Shown: positions 37,311 through 46,822, counted from the first letter of the stretch. The stretch is 64,000 nt of DNA from BQJU01 sp965229635 (GCA_965229635.1 OZ245894.1:6758001-6822000), one strand, 5' to 3'. Made by a program: numbers and translations. The notes: generated by a model not told the origin, from the letters alone.

Positions 37311-37522
37311 GGGATGGATAAATTTAAGGTGATTAATCGTGAAAGAAAATATAGCTCACACTTGAATGGAGCCATAAAAAACACTTATCCGGGGATTCCC
37401 AAAGTTAAGCATTACCACCACAATTGGTCATAAAATTCATAACAAACAAAGAATAAAACGTATCTTTTGCGTTAAAATACAGACTGTTTTTAATTGGGAA
37501 TCAAAAAAACGCAGCGTACCCT

Positions 37523-38032
37523 ATGTACCGAAAAGCCCAACTGATGATGTTATTTGTCATCGTGTTGACCTCAAAACTCTACTGCCAAAAAGAACCCTTT
37601 GCGCTCGCTCGGGATACCATCGTCACCATAAAGCGATTTCCTGCCAACATCTATTTGCTTAACGGAAAAAAAATGACTTTACCCGTTATGGACTGGTTTA
37701 TGTCCGACTATCCAAATGCCCGAGCCAATATCAAAGTCACCCTGGTCAGCGATCAGATGAGTATTGTGGGATATAGCGTAGGTGGGCTGTTTGCCATAAC
37801 GGGCTTAATTGCCTTTCGGCAAAATGAAGCGCTTGGCAAAGAGCTGCTCAAAGTAAGTGCCATCAGCATCGGCTCAGGTTTTGTCTTTCAGGTATTTGGT
37901 GGCACCTTCAAGCAAAAAGCCGTTCGAGCTTACAACAATGCCATCCAGGAGCAAGTCAATGCCACCGGTACTGGCAAGGTGTATCACATGGGCATGTCCA
38001 GCAATAAGGTTGGCGTTTGGGTGGTATTTTAA
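37523..38032 (+). CDS. Small membrane-associated protein of unknown function
   Basis: This 169-residue protein has an N-terminal hydrophobic segment (LMMLFVIVLTSKLYC) that could be a signal peptide. It has two further hydrophobic stretches around residues 79-94 and 112-130, the second being VSAISIGSGFVFQVFGGTF. No family is recognised. Its last codons overlap the alaS stop by four bases on the opposite strand, so the genes converge with no terminator between them. An upstream stretch of about 210 bases without other genes would hold its promoter. Confidence 0.7.
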   Translation: MYRKAQLMMLFVIVLTSKLYCQKEPFALARDTIVTIKRFPANIYLLNGKKMTLPVMDWFMSDYPNARANIKVTLVSDQMSIVGYSVGGLFAITGLIAFRQNEALGKELLKVSAISIGSGFVFQVFGGTFKQKAVRAYNNAIQEQVNATGTGKVYHMGMSSNKVGVWVVF

Positions 38033-40650
38033 ATCATGTCCTTAGCCTTCGCTATGGCGCGATCCAGTCCCGACAAATCCTTTCCACCAGCAGTAGCAAA
38101 GAATGGCTGACCGCCGCCCCCACCTTTAATTTCTTTGGCCAATTCTCTAACCATATTGCCAGCGTGCAAGCCCTTTGAGTCGACCAGTGTCTTACTAATT
38201 ACGATGGTCAATAAGGGCTTTTCCTTGACCTCTGCGGCCAATACGGCCACCACGCCGTCCAGTTCTTTTTCCAACTGGAAGGCCAGGTTTTTGATGGCTC
38301 CGGCATCATCCAAATCCAGTTTGGCACCAATAAAGCGTACCCCATTGATGGTTTCCGCCATATTGATCAACTGGCCCTTCACACCCTGAGCCTGCGCTTG
38401 AAGTAGCTTTTCGAGCTGACGCTTAAGCTCCTTATTTTCTTCCTGCAGGCCAGCCACATTTTTTGCTACCTCCCCGGTCGTTTTTAGCATGGCCCGTACC
38501 TGATTTAATTCGTCCAACTCTGAAAGCAAAAAGGCCTCCGCACCTTCCGCTGTGAGGGCTTCAATCCGGCGAATACCGGCAGCAACTCCCGTTTCGGAAG
38601 TGATTTTGAATAAACCTATTTCGCCAGTAGCAGGAACGTGTGTTCCACCGCAGAGCTCTCGGGAAAACGCTTTGTCAAAGGTGATAATGCGTACATTTTC
38701 ACCGTATTTTTCGCCAAAGAGCATCATCGCTCCCGACTTTTTGGCTTCTTCAATCGGCACATTGCGGTCCTCCTCCAGAAGGATATTAGCGCGAATCTTC
38801 TGATTGACGATCTCCTCAATCTTGCGCAATTCCTCATCGGTCACCTTTTGGAAATGCGAAAAGTCAAAGCGCAAGCGCTTGCTATCCACATCCTGGCCCT
38901 TTTGCAACGCGTGATCACCAATGACCTGGTGCAGGGCCGCATGCATCAAATGCACTGCCGAGTGATTGGCAGCAGTAGCCTGCCGCAATTCAGGATTGAC
39001 CATGGCCTTAACCATTGCATCAAATTGAGCAGGTAGTTTATTCACTACGTGCACAATCAGATCGTTTTCCTTCTGTGTATCTACCACATGGATTTGCTCA
39101 TCCCCTACCAACAGCTGCCCGCGATCACCGGCTTGTCCACCACTTTCCGCGTAAAACGGCGTGGTGTTCAAAACAATATGGAATTGATCCTTGCCTTTAA
39201 GCTTGACAATGCGGTATTTCAGGATTTTTGCGTTGTCGACTGTCAATTGATCATATCCAACAAAATTGACTTCTTCTCCACTATTGACAATCGTCCAATC
39301 ACCCACTGCCTTCTTAGCATCGGCACGGGAACGAGCCTTCTGTTCCCCCAAAGCCTTTTCAAACCCGACTTCATCAACACTGTACCCTTTCTCCTCCGCC
39401 AGCAGACGTGTCAGATCAATCGGAAAACCGTAAGTATCATATAATTCAAAAGCATCCTCTCCATTGATGACATTGTCTTTAACGTCCAGTGACTCAAATC
39501 TTGCCAAGCCGTTGTCGAGCGTGTTTAGGAAGGTTTTCTCCTCCCCTTCAATGATTTTAGCGACCTGCACCTCCTGGGCCTTCAATTCCGGGAATACATC
39601 TGCAAAGCGCTCAGCCAGCAAGGGGATCAACTCATGCAGGAAAGGCTTTTTGATATCCAAAAAGGAGAAATAATAGCGTACTGCCCGACGCAAAATGCGA
39701 CGAATCACATAACCAGCTCCACCGTTACCAGGCAACTGACCGTCTGCAATAGCAAAAGCTACCGCCCTGATGTGATCGGCAACCACCCGCATGGCCACAT
39801 CCACTTTGTTGCTGCGATCATACGTAAACTGATATTTTTTCCCGGATGCTCTTTCTATAAAATGGATAAACGGCGTAAATAAGTCTGTATCATAAGTGGC
39901 TGTCTTGCCTTGCAATACCATACACAGGCGTTCAAATCCCATACCGGTATCTACATGCTTCTCGGGCAGGGAAACCAGCTTCCCGTCCGCCTTGCGGTCA
40001 AACTGAATAAATACGTTATTCCAGATTTCAATCACCTTGGGATGGTCCATATTCACCAGATCGCGACCGGATACTTTGGCTCGCTCCTCATCCGAGCGCA
40101 GATCGACGTGAATTTCGGAACACGGGCCACAAGGACCGGTATCTCCCATTTCCCAAAAGTTGTCCTTCTTATTTCCGTAAAGGATACGATCCTTTGGCAG
40201 GTACTTCAACCAGAAATTCAGGGCTTCATCATCAGCGGGTAATCCATCAGACTCGTCGCCGCCAAAAACGGTGGCATAAATGCGATCTTTATCCATGCCA
40301 TAAACTTCGGTCAACAGCTGCCAGGACCAGGCAATAGCTTCTTCCTTGAAATAGTCCCCAAAGGACCAGTTGCCCAACATTTCAAACATCGTATGGTGCG
40401 TTCCATCGTGCCCCACCTCTTCCAGGTCGTTGTGCTTACCGGATACGCGCAGGCATTTTTGCGTATCCGTCACGCGCCGCACAGCAGGCGTTTGGTTACC
40501 CAAAAAATAGTCCTTAAACTGGTTCATACCAGCATTGGTAAACATCAAAGAGGGGTCATCCTTATTGACGATTGGCGCCGAGGGTACAATTTTATGTTGA
40601 TGGCTGGCAAAAAAGTCCAAAAATGCCTTTCTGATTTCCTGTGCAGTCAT
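38029..40650 (-). CDS. alaS: Alanyl-tRNA synthetase
   Basis: AlaS charges tRNA-Ala and edits misacylated Ser/Gly. I start at ATG 40650 (MTAQEIRKAFLDFF), which gives 873 residues; the frame runs six codons further upstream. The class II catalytic domain contains SAPIVNKDDPSLMFTNAGMNQF and GGAGYVIRRILRRAVRYY. The editing domain has the zinc-binding NHSAVHLMHAAL and ELCGGTH. The C-terminal DHHA1-like domain ends with GGGGGQPFFATAGGKD. The genes around it are unrelated. Confidence 0.97.
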   Translation of the reverse strand: MTAQEIRKAFLDFFASHQHKIVPSAPIVNKDDPSLMFTNAGMNQFKDYFLGNQTPAVRRVTDTQKCLRVSGKHNDLEEVGHDGTHHTMFEMLGNWSFGDYFKEEAIAWSWQLLTEVYGMDKDRIYATVFGGDESDGLPADDEALNFWLKYLPKDRILYGNKKDNFWEMGDTGPCGPCSEIHVDLRSDEERAKVSGRDLVNMDHPKVIEIWNNVFIQFDRKADGKLVSLPEKHVDTGMGFERLCMVLQGKTATYDTDLFTPFIHFIERASGKKYQFTYDRSNKVDVAMRVVADHIRAVAFAIADGQLPGNGGAGYVIRRILRRAVRYYFSFLDIKKPFLHELIPLLAERFADVFPELKAQEVQVAKIIEGEEKTFLNTLDNGLARFESLDVKDNVINGEDAFELYDTYGFPIDLTRLLAEEKGYSVDEVGFEKALGEQKARSRADAKKAVGDWTIVNSGEEVNFVGYDQLTVDNAKILKYRIVKLKGKDQFHIVLNTTPFYAESGGQAGDRGQLLVGDEQIHVVDTQKENDLIVHVVNKLPAQFDAMVKAMVNPELRQATAANHSAVHLMHAALHQVIGDHALQKGQDVDSKRLRFDFSHFQKVTDEELRKIEEIVNQKIRANILLEEDRNVPIEEAKKSGAMMLFGEKYGENVRIITFDKAFSRELCGGTHVPATGEIGLFKITSETGVAAGIRRIEALTAEGAEAFLLSELDELNQVRAMLKTTGEVAKNVAGLQEENKELKRQLEKLLQAQAQGVKGQLINMAETINGVRFIGAKLDLDDAGAIKNLAFQLEKELDGVVAVLAAEVKEKPLLTIVISKTLVDSKGLHAGNMVRELAKEIKGGGGGQPFFATAGGKDLSGLDRAIAKAKDMI

Positions 40651-41168
40651 AATGCGTCTTTTTAACACTTATCGATGTAACAAAGGAGAATTTTTTTCGT
40701 TCCAAAGAAGTATATCTCGATCAAAAGATGATCAATTTATAATTTCCCAAAACACTTTTGATCTTACACATATCCATTCCGCCTTTGCGAGCCGCGAAGA
40801 TAGTAAATTTGTAAATGAGCTGATTTGTTAAAATTATCTTATTTAACATTTGTTCTAAAGTCAATTACTCATATTTGCAGCCGGCTTACGCAAAAATAGT
40901 TTGCCCAAAACACATTTTGATCCCTAAAAAGTGCCTTTTTAACACCTTTTGAGTGATATTATTTCAAAATATCACCAAAAAGCGACTATGTTAGTATAAA
41001 TTTTGTGTTAAAATTTTGCAATTCACAAGTCGGCAATTATTTTTGACGAAGCCAAGGGATTATGCATTTGAGTTAATAGTATACACGGGATACCTGATAA
41101 GGAGGAAAGATGAAATTAAAACACCCTCTTTTTATTCAGGAACATTTTGGCTAAGACTAAAAACACTC
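40651..41168. other. Divergent intergenic region between alaS and the M23 peptidase
   Basis: 518 bases. It holds two near-identical direct copies of CCCAAAACACTTTTGATC (40746-40763 and 40904-40922, the second with one extra A). GATCAAAAG (40719-40727) forms an inverted pair with the end of the first copy. An 8-bp hairpin GTGATATT/AATATCAC lies at 40953-40975. The frame of the M23 gene extends back to 41016, but that extension does not look coding. Confidence 0.6.
40746..40922. promoter_or_regulatory. Direct repeat pair, possible operator
   Basis: Two copies of CCCAAAACAC(A)TTTTGATC, 158 bases apart, between divergent alaS and M23 peptidase genes. The core TTTTGATC also appears in a palindrome at 53832-53873. 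A regulatory role is inferred. Confidence 0.35.
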
Positions 41169-42149
41169 ATGAGAAAAGAAAAATTTATTTACAATACCCA
41201 AACACTGAGGTATGAGAAGGTTGTTGAACCATTAAGTACCACCTTGTTAAGGATTTTTGGGTTTTTCTGTGCTGCATTGTTTACTGCCTTTCTATTCACG
41301 CTTCTGGCACACCGCTATTTTCCTTCTCCAAGAGAAAAAGCTTTGCTCCAAGAGAATCAGGCACTCGTTTCCGAATTGAGTAAAATCGAGCGGGAACTAG
41401 GCCAGATCGAAGGTGTGATGGATAAGGTCAGAGTACGCCATGATTATGCCCACCGGTTGATTTACGGTATGAGATCGGTTGATGATGGCATCTGGGAAGG
41501 TGGTGTAGGTGGCCACGATAAGTATAAGGAGCTACGTGAATTCAAACATTCCGGCCAGATGCTTTCTGCGGTCATGGAGAAGATTGATAAAGTGAAGCAT
41601 AAGATAGCCCTCCAATCTGAATCTCTGGACTCGGTAGTGACACTGGCTAAGGCCAAAGAGGAAATGCTCGCAAGTATTCCATCAATCAAGCCAGTGCGTT
41701 CTGACAAGCTGGCCAGAGATGTGAAACTGCTTTCCGGCTACGGATGGCGGATGCATCCAATCTTCAAGGTTCCTAAGTTCCACTATGGAATTGACTTCAC
41801 TGCACCAAGAGGTACACCCATTCAAGCTACAGGTGCCGGAAAAGTTGTCAAAGCGGGCTACGGCTCAGGTTATGGCAACCGGGTAGTAATTGACCATGGT
41901 TATGGTTACGAGACGCTTTATGGCCACATGCATCAGATTGATGTAAAAGTTGGCGACATCGTGAAGCGCGGTCAAAGAATTGGCCTGGTAGGCAGTACTG
42001 GTCACTCTACGGCTCCTCACTGTCACTACGAAGTATTGTTAAACAACGAAAAAGTTAATCCAATCCAGTTTGTTGCGGATGGATTAAGCCCTGAAGAATA
42101 TCAGGAAATGGTTGAGGCCGCAGAATCTGCCGGTCAATCAATGGACTAA
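41169..42149 (+). CDS. M23 family metallopeptidase (membrane-anchored, coiled coil)
   Basis: This 326-residue protein starts at ATG 41169 (MRKEKFIYNTQTLRYEKV); an upstream extension to 41016 lacks family character. A single transmembrane helix lies at about residues 28-50. A coiled-coil-prone region follows (about 55-150). The C-terminal LytM/M23 domain has the zinc ligands in FHYGIDFTAP (HxxxD) and HCHYEV near residue 285, and YETLYGHM between. Such proteins are peptidoglycan endopeptidases or EnvC/NlpD-like activators at the cytoplasmic membrane. This organisation matches Bacteroidota M23 peptidases linked to cell shape or division. A CapA-like gene follows after 34 bases. Confidence 0.9.
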   Translation: MRKEKFIYNTQTLRYEKVVEPLSTTLLRIFGFFCAALFTAFLFTLLAHRYFPSPREKALLQENQALVSELSKIERELGQIEGVMDKVRVRHDYAHRLIYGMRSVDDGIWEGGVGGHDKYKELREFKHSGQMLSAVMEKIDKVKHKIALQSESLDSVVTLAKAKEEMLASIPSIKPVRSDKLARDVKLLSGYGWRMHPIFKVPKFHYGIDFTAPRGTPIQATGAGKVVKAGYGSGYGNRVVIDHGYGYETLYGHMHQIDVKVGDIVKRGQRIGLVGSTGHSTAPHCHYEVLLNNEKVNPIQFVADGLSPEEYQEMVEAAESAGQSMD

Positions 42150-42183
42150 AATTATTGATTATTTCGCGTTATAAAATCAGTCA

Positions 42184-43350
42184 ATGATCATCAAAATAAA
42201 ACGGAAAGACTTCCATTTTGGGAGTCTTTTTTTCATTGCATTATTTTCCATTAGTCTTTTCAGCAGCATCGCCTGCCGTGATCGGGCCGTGAACGACCAG
42301 GCTGCCAATGGGGCTGTTCCCACTATTATGGCTGCCGCACCGGTAGACAGCGTGCCTCATTCTGCCGATACTACCCGCACCTTGCGCATCGTGGGTGTAG
42401 GTGATATGATGCTGGGGACCAACTACCCGTCTACATCTTATTTGCCGGCCAATGGTGGTAAGGACCTGCTGAAAGATGTGGAATCTATCCTCCGGGATGC
42501 CGATTTGACTTTCGGCAATCTGGAAGGAACCATACTCGACGAGGGTGGCACAGCCAAACGCTGCAACAACCCTTCATTGTGTTATGTATTCCGCTCACCG
42601 GAATCTTACGTTCAGCACTTTGTCAATGCGGGATTTGACGTACTCAGTATTGCCAACAACCACTCCGGCGATTTTGGCCCTATTGGCCGAAAAAGGACCA
42701 AAGCAGTGCTTACGGAAGCAGGCATCCACTACGCCGGTCTGGCCGGAACCGATGAAAGTGTGGTTTTTGAAAAAGATGGCATCACTTACGGCTTCTGTGC
42801 CTTTGCCCCCAATAGCGGCACCGTAGATATCCGCAATATCAGTCACGCCAAAAAAATAGTCAGTGAATTGGAAGAAAAAGCGGATATTGTCATTGTTTCC
42901 TTCCACGGAGGAGCTGAAGGAGCTAGTAATCAGAATGTAACCCGTAAAACGGAAACCTATTACGGAGAGAATCGTGGCAACGTATACGACTTTGCGCACG
43001 CAGTCATTGATGCCGGAGCAGATATTGTCTTTGGGCACGGCCCACACGTGACACGTTCACTGGAATTGTACAATGACCGGTTGATTGCCTATAGCCTGGG
43101 GAATTTTTGTACCTACGGCCGTTTCAGTCTCCGTGGTCCCGCAGGTTATGCGCCGTTGCTGAGGGTGACGGTTGACGAGCAGGGCGTCTTTCAGGGAGGA
43201 CTGGTCACACCGGTTTTTCAGGAAAAGACACACGGTCCCAAAGTCGATGGTCAAAACAGAGCCATTACCAAACTACAGGAGTTGATGCGGCAGGATTTTC
43301 CGGAAACGCCGCTGCGCATTCTGGATGACGGTACCATCGAACGGAAGTAG
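42184..43350 (+). CDS. CapA/PgsA-like metallophosphatase-fold lipoprotein
   Basis: This 388-residue protein has a lipoprotein signal peptide (FIALFSISLFSSIAC, lipobox before Cys31) and then a CapA-type calcineurin-like domain. VGVGDMMLGTNYP, FGNLEGTI, SIANNHSGDFG, VSFHGGAEG and VFGHGPHVTR are the expected blocks. CapA-family proteins are linked to poly-gamma-glutamate capsule synthesis in Bacillus, but most bacterial homologues have unproven roles. No pgsB/pgsC genes are present, so no capsule function is claimed. A terminator-like hairpin overlaps the signal-peptide codons (42205-42233). Confidence 0.87.
   Translation: MIIKIKRKDFHFGSLFFIALFSISLFSSIACRDRAVNDQAANGAVPTIMAAAPVDSVPHSADTTRTLRIVGVGDMMLGTNYPSTSYLPANGGKDLLKDVESILRDADLTFGNLEGTILDEGGTAKRCNNPSLCYVFRSPESYVQHFVNAGFDVLSIANNHSGDFGPIGRKRTKAVLTEAGIHYAGLAGTDESVVFEKDGITYGFCAFAPNSGTVDIRNISHAKKIVSELEEKADIVIVSFHGGAEGASNQNVTRKTETYYGENRGNVYDFAHAVIDAGADIVFGHGPHVTRSLELYNDRLIAYSLGNFCTYGRFSLRGPAGYAPLLRVTVDEQGVFQGGLVTPVFQEKTHGPKVDGQNRAITKLQELMRQDFPETPLRILDDGTIERK
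42205..42233 (+). terminator. Terminator-like hairpin inside the start of the CapA-like gene
   Basis: AAAGACT (42205-42211) pairs with AGTCTTT (42223-42229), with partial pairing inside the loop, and is followed by a T run to 42233. It lies 56 bases after the M23 gene stop and 22 bases inside the CapA-like frame. Confidence 0.6.
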
Positions 43351-43371
43351 GATTAATCATTACCATCATAA

Positions 43372-44466
43372 ATGCCAAATCGGGATCAGGATCAGACTCC
43401 GGTAAACAAGCGCTATTGCCACAACTGCCACTATCCGTTGCCTGGCTATGGCGAGTATTGTCCAAATTGTAGCCAGAAGTACACTGATGGCAAGATCAAA
43501 CTTTGGCAGCTATTGGGAGAGTTTTTTGAGTCGATCTTCAATATTGACTCAAAAATATTTCGCACGCTGGGACATCTGTTTATTCCCGGCAAACTGACCA
43601 GCAATTACTTTGCCGGGCGCCAGAAAAGATACATACCTCCGGTTAGGCTCTTCTTTGTAATGGCCATTGTTCATTTCGCCTTTATCAACATCAGTATTAA
43701 TGCCGTAGAATCCGACGGAGGCTTGGCTAACCTAAGTGAGCAAAATCATCGCGCGCGCTACCGTACTGAATTTCTGGAAGACCTCGACTCTGCCCGGGTG
43801 AAAGTGGAGAAAGCCTACCCCGATACTACGGTCAAGAACGCATTGGATTCCCTGATGGTCAAATTTGCCGATGCCCGCAAGGATAGCGTCCCCATCCTCC
43901 TATTTACGGGAGGCTTTTGGCTGGAGGGGAAAACGATCAACGTCGCCCGATTGGACTTGTTACATCTTTCCCAAAAGGAAGTCTTTGAAAAATATAATAT
44001 CAACGGATTCTGGCATCAATTGCAGGCGAGACAATTTCTGAAAATCGTCGATCAGGGAGGCAATTTTGTATTCTACATCATTGGGCAGATGGTCTGGATG
44101 GTGGTACTGATGATGCCGGCACTGGCTTTAATCCTCAAGCTCTTGTACATACGGCGCAGCTTCTACTTTGTGGAACATCTGGTCTTTTCCTTCCACTACC
44201 ATGCCTTCGCCTTTTTGATTATAACCATTGCCTATTTGCTGGAAGCCTTTGGTTTTCCTCCACTAGACTGGCCCAATGGTCAGGGGTATTATGCGATCAT
44301 CGGCTTTTCTATACTTTTGATTTACCTCTATCTAGCCATGCGTCGCTTTTATCAGCAAGGGCGGTTTAAGACCTTTGTGAAGTTCAATTTTCTCAACTTT
44401 GCTTATCTGTTCATTTTTATACTATTTTTGCTCCTCACCCTGGTAGTAAGCGCTATTAGATTTTAA
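43372..44466 (+). CDS. DUF3667 family membrane protein
   Basis: This 364-residue protein begins with a zinc-ribbon-like CHNCHYPLPGYGEYCPNC and the conserved block WQLLGEFFESIFNIDSKIFRT. RQKRYIPPVRLFF precedes the first helix. These are hallmarks of DUF3667 membrane proteins of Bacteroidota. Five or so transmembrane helices are visible, one near residue 85 and four after 220. A soluble loop of about 120 residues lies between. The function is unknown. It follows the CapA-like gene by 21 bases and precedes gatB by 30, so it may be in one transcript with them. Confidence 0.82.
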   Translation: MPNRDQDQTPVNKRYCHNCHYPLPGYGEYCPNCSQKYTDGKIKLWQLLGEFFESIFNIDSKIFRTLGHLFIPGKLTSNYFAGRQKRYIPPVRLFFVMAIVHFAFINISINAVESDGGLANLSEQNHRARYRTEFLEDLDSARVKVEKAYPDTTVKNALDSLMVKFADARKDSVPILLFTGGFWLEGKTINVARLDLLHLSQKEVFEKYNINGFWHQLQARQFLKIVDQGGNFVFYIIGQMVWMVVLMMPALALILKLLYIRRSFYFVEHLVFSFHYHAFAFLIITIAYLLEAFGFPPLDWPNGQGYYAIIGFSILLIYLYLAMRRFYQQGRFKTFVKFNFLNFAYLFIFILFLLLTLVVSAIRF

Positions 44467-44496
44467 AATTACCACCCTGACCGGAAAAGCAATATC

Positions 44497-45951
44497 ATGG
44501 AAAAACCTGTTTACGACACCTATGAAACGGTGATTGGATTAGAGATTCACGTGCAACTGTCAACAGCCAGCAAAGCCTTTTGTGCCGACGATGCCAGCTA
44601 CGGCGGTGATCCGAATACCCACATCAGTACTATATCCCTGGGACATCCGGGTACTCTTCCCAAGCTCAACCAAGAGCAGGTGGCATTTGCCGTAAGGCTG
44701 GGATTGGCACTGGGCAGCAAAATCAACCTGCGTAATGCCTTTGACCGCAAAAATTATTTCTACGCCGATTTGCCGAAAGGCTACCAGATCACACAAGACC
44801 GCGAGCCAATTTGTATTGGCGGAAGCCTGGAGATAGAAGTTGGCGATGAAAAAAAGCGCGTACGTATCCATCACGTACATATGGAGGAGGATGCCGGCAA
44901 GTCGATGCACGAAACGGATGCCCCACATTCCCTGATCGATCTCAACCGGGCTGGGGTACCGCTTCTGGAAATTGTTTCGGAACCCGATCTTCGCTCAGCT
45001 GAGGAGGTAGACGCCTATATGTCGGCCATGCGCCGCCTGGTGCGTTACCTGGATATTTCCGATGGCAACATGGAACAAGGCTCCATGCGTTGTGACTGTA
45101 ATGTTTCCGTAAGGAAAAAGGGTGTTGAAACGCTGGGAGAGCGCTGTGAGATAAAGAACCTCAACTCCATGCGCTATGCCCGCCGGGCCATTCGCTATGA
45201 ATTCAAACGCCAGGTAGACGTGTTGGAAAGCGGTGGAAAAGTCGATCAGCAAACCCTCAATTTTGATCCCAATACCGGTACCACAAGCCCGCTGCGGGAT
45301 AAAGAAGACGCCCACGATTATCGCTATTTTCCCGAGCCGGATTTGCCACCGGTGGTACTCAGCAATGACTACATCGAGGCGGTAAAAACAGCAATGCCTC
45401 CCCTCCCCTGGGCACTATTTACGGAATTTACCGAAAAACGGGAATTACCGGAATACGACGCCCGATTGCTAACCGAAGAGAAAGAAACGGCACTTTATTT
45501 TCTCAAGCTCAACCGGGACTATACCGATAGCAAAGCAGTCTCCAATTTGTTGATCAATAAGATTCTGCCATATTGCAGCGAAACAGGCATTTCGCCCGAT
45601 CAGTTTCCACTGGACTCTCAAGAACTGGCCGAGTTTCTAAGCTTGATCGATAGTAATAAAGTGAGCAATACCATTGCCTATCAACGGCTGTTCCCTGCTC
45701 TGTTGGAAACTAGAGGACAATCCCCCACTGAATTGGCCAAAAAACTCAATCTGCTACAAAGCGATGATGAGGACTTCCTTTCGGATCTGGTCAATGAAGT
45801 ACTGGAGGCCTTTCCCGATAAGGTAACCGCTTATCAAAAAGGGAAAAAGGGACTAATCGGCTTCTTTATGGGCGAGGTGATGAAGCGTTCCAAAGGCAAA
45901 GCGGCCCCACAGGCAACCAATCAATTGCTACGAGAACGTCTGGATAGCTAA
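44497..45951 (+). CDS. gatB: Aspartyl/glutamyl-tRNA amidotransferase subunit B
   Basis: GatB is the tRNA-binding kinase-like subunit of the GatCAB amidotransferase, which makes Gln-tRNA or Asn-tRNA from misacylated precursors. The 484 residues show YETVIGLEIHVQL, then PKGYQITQ and the HxHMEEDAGKS block, DLNRAGVPLLEIVSEPD, and EIKNLNSMR. The helical C-terminal domain ends with GFFMGEVMKRSKGKAAPQATNQLL. gatA and gatC are not in the window. Confidence 0.96.
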   Translation: MEKPVYDTYETVIGLEIHVQLSTASKAFCADDASYGGDPNTHISTISLGHPGTLPKLNQEQVAFAVRLGLALGSKINLRNAFDRKNYFYADLPKGYQITQDREPICIGGSLEIEVGDEKKRVRIHHVHMEEDAGKSMHETDAPHSLIDLNRAGVPLLEIVSEPDLRSAEEVDAYMSAMRRLVRYLDISDGNMEQGSMRCDCNVSVRKKGVETLGERCEIKNLNSMRYARRAIRYEFKRQVDVLESGGKVDQQTLNFDPNTGTTSPLRDKEDAHDYRYFPEPDLPPVVLSNDYIEAVKTAMPPLPWALFTEFTEKRELPEYDARLLTEEKETALYFLKLNRDYTDSKAVSNLLINKILPYCSETGISPDQFPLDSQELAEFLSLIDSNKVSNTIAYQRLFPALLETRGQSPTELAKKLNLLQSDDEDFLSDLVNEVLEAFPDKVTAYQKGKKGLIGFFMGEVMKRSKGKAAPQATNQLLRERLDS

Positions 45952-46036
45952 AGAGGGGAAAATGCTACAATTCAGGAGACAAGCCTGACAAGTTCAAGAA
46001 AAAACACTTATCTTATGTGATCATATTCGACCACCA

Positions 46037-46387
46037 ATGAAACAGATACCCATTTTTGATGACTCCTCCGAAAACCTCAAGCGCTACTACAGCATTAGCG
46101 AGGTAGCCAAGATGTTTGAAGTGTCAAAGTCAACCGTGCGCTTCTGGGAAAACGAATTTGACATCCTCAAGCCGCATAAAAACAGTAAGGGGGATCGTAT
46201 GTTTACGCCCACCAATATTCAACAGCTACAGGTCATTTATCATCTGGTAAAAGAACGCGGTTTCACCCTTGACGGAGCAAAAAAAGAACTGAAAGCCCAA
46301 AAGGAACGCCAGAAAGAAAAGCAGGCATATCTGGATAAATTGCAGGAAATCAAGACCTTTCTCGAGGAGTTAAAGACGCAATTGTAA
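46037..46387 (+). CDS. MerR-family transcriptional regulator
   Basis: This 116-residue protein has an N-terminal MerR helix-turn-helix: YYSISEVAKMFEVSKSTVRFWENEF, with the wing KNSKGDRMFTPTNIQQL. A C-terminal coiled coil (KKELKAQKERQKEKQAYL) serves for dimerisation. No effector-binding domain or metal-binding cysteine pair is present. This short form, with QIPIFD at its start, is common next to peptidase or tRNA genes in Bacteroidota. The target is unknown. Confidence 0.9.
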   Translation: MKQIPIFDDSSENLKRYYSISEVAKMFEVSKSTVRFWENEFDILKPHKNSKGDRMFTPTNIQQLQVIYHLVKERGFTLDGAKKELKAQKERQKEKQAYLDKLQEIKTFLEELKTQL

Positions 46388-46573
46388 CAGGTACAAAAAA
46401 TAATGTCGGATCAGCTTTCGCAAATCCGACACTACTGTAAAAGGCCCTCATGTAAATAAAGGTACAATCTTACAAAGTTGCAGACATTGATTGAATTGTA
46501 CGCGATTCACCGCTAAACACGGTAACTGTTTGTTCGTTTTTAAGTGTATAAAACCCATACGAGCAGAAAAAAT

Positions 46574-46595
46574 GAGGGCGAAACACGCCGCCCTC
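46574..46595 (-). terminator. Second minus-strand terminator
   Basis: GAGGGCG (46574-46580) pairs with CGCCCTC (46589-46595). On the minus strand it is followed by ATTTTTTCT. It lies about 420 bases beyond the regulator gene stop with another terminator in between, so it may serve a separate RNA. Confidence 0.6.
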
Positions 46596-46789
46596 CTCTC
46601 CGTTTTCTCTGCAAAAATTAAACGGGTTTAATAAGGCGATTAGCCAACTTCAAAATGTGGCAATGTACTATGGTATAAAAACTTTAAAAATCAGATCGTT
46701 TTCTCATAGTTTGGCCTGAGGAACTCAGACGGCAACTATATGATCGATTGAATGATTTTATGCTTTTTAAAGTTGCCTTTTCATAAATC
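46574..46789 (-). ncRNA. Candidate non-coding RNA between two minus-strand terminators
   Basis: On the minus strand a transcript starting after the terminator at 46790-46822 could end at the terminator at 46574-46595, giving about 200 bases. It would contain a hairpin in which ATAGTT (46706-46711) pairs with AACTAT (46734-46739) and CTGAG (46716-46720) with CTCAG (46724-46728). Length and internal hairpin would fit a 6S-like or other regulatory RNA. I cannot match a family. Confidence 0.3.
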
Positions 46790-46822
46790 AAAAAGGCCGC
46801 TCAACGTCTTGAGACAACCTTT
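46790..46822 (-). terminator. Terminator downstream of the sigma-54 regulator operon
   Basis: On the minus strand AAAGG and CCTTT form an outer stem and CTCAA/TTGAG an inner stem with a GACG loop, followed by five T. It lies about 190 bases after the regulator stop codon. Confidence 0.6.

Noticed and set aside
41016..41168. N-terminal extension of the M23 peptidase
   Set aside because: The 51 extra residues are not family-like, and the stretch lies in the promoter region shared with alaS; ATG 41169 gives the usual start.
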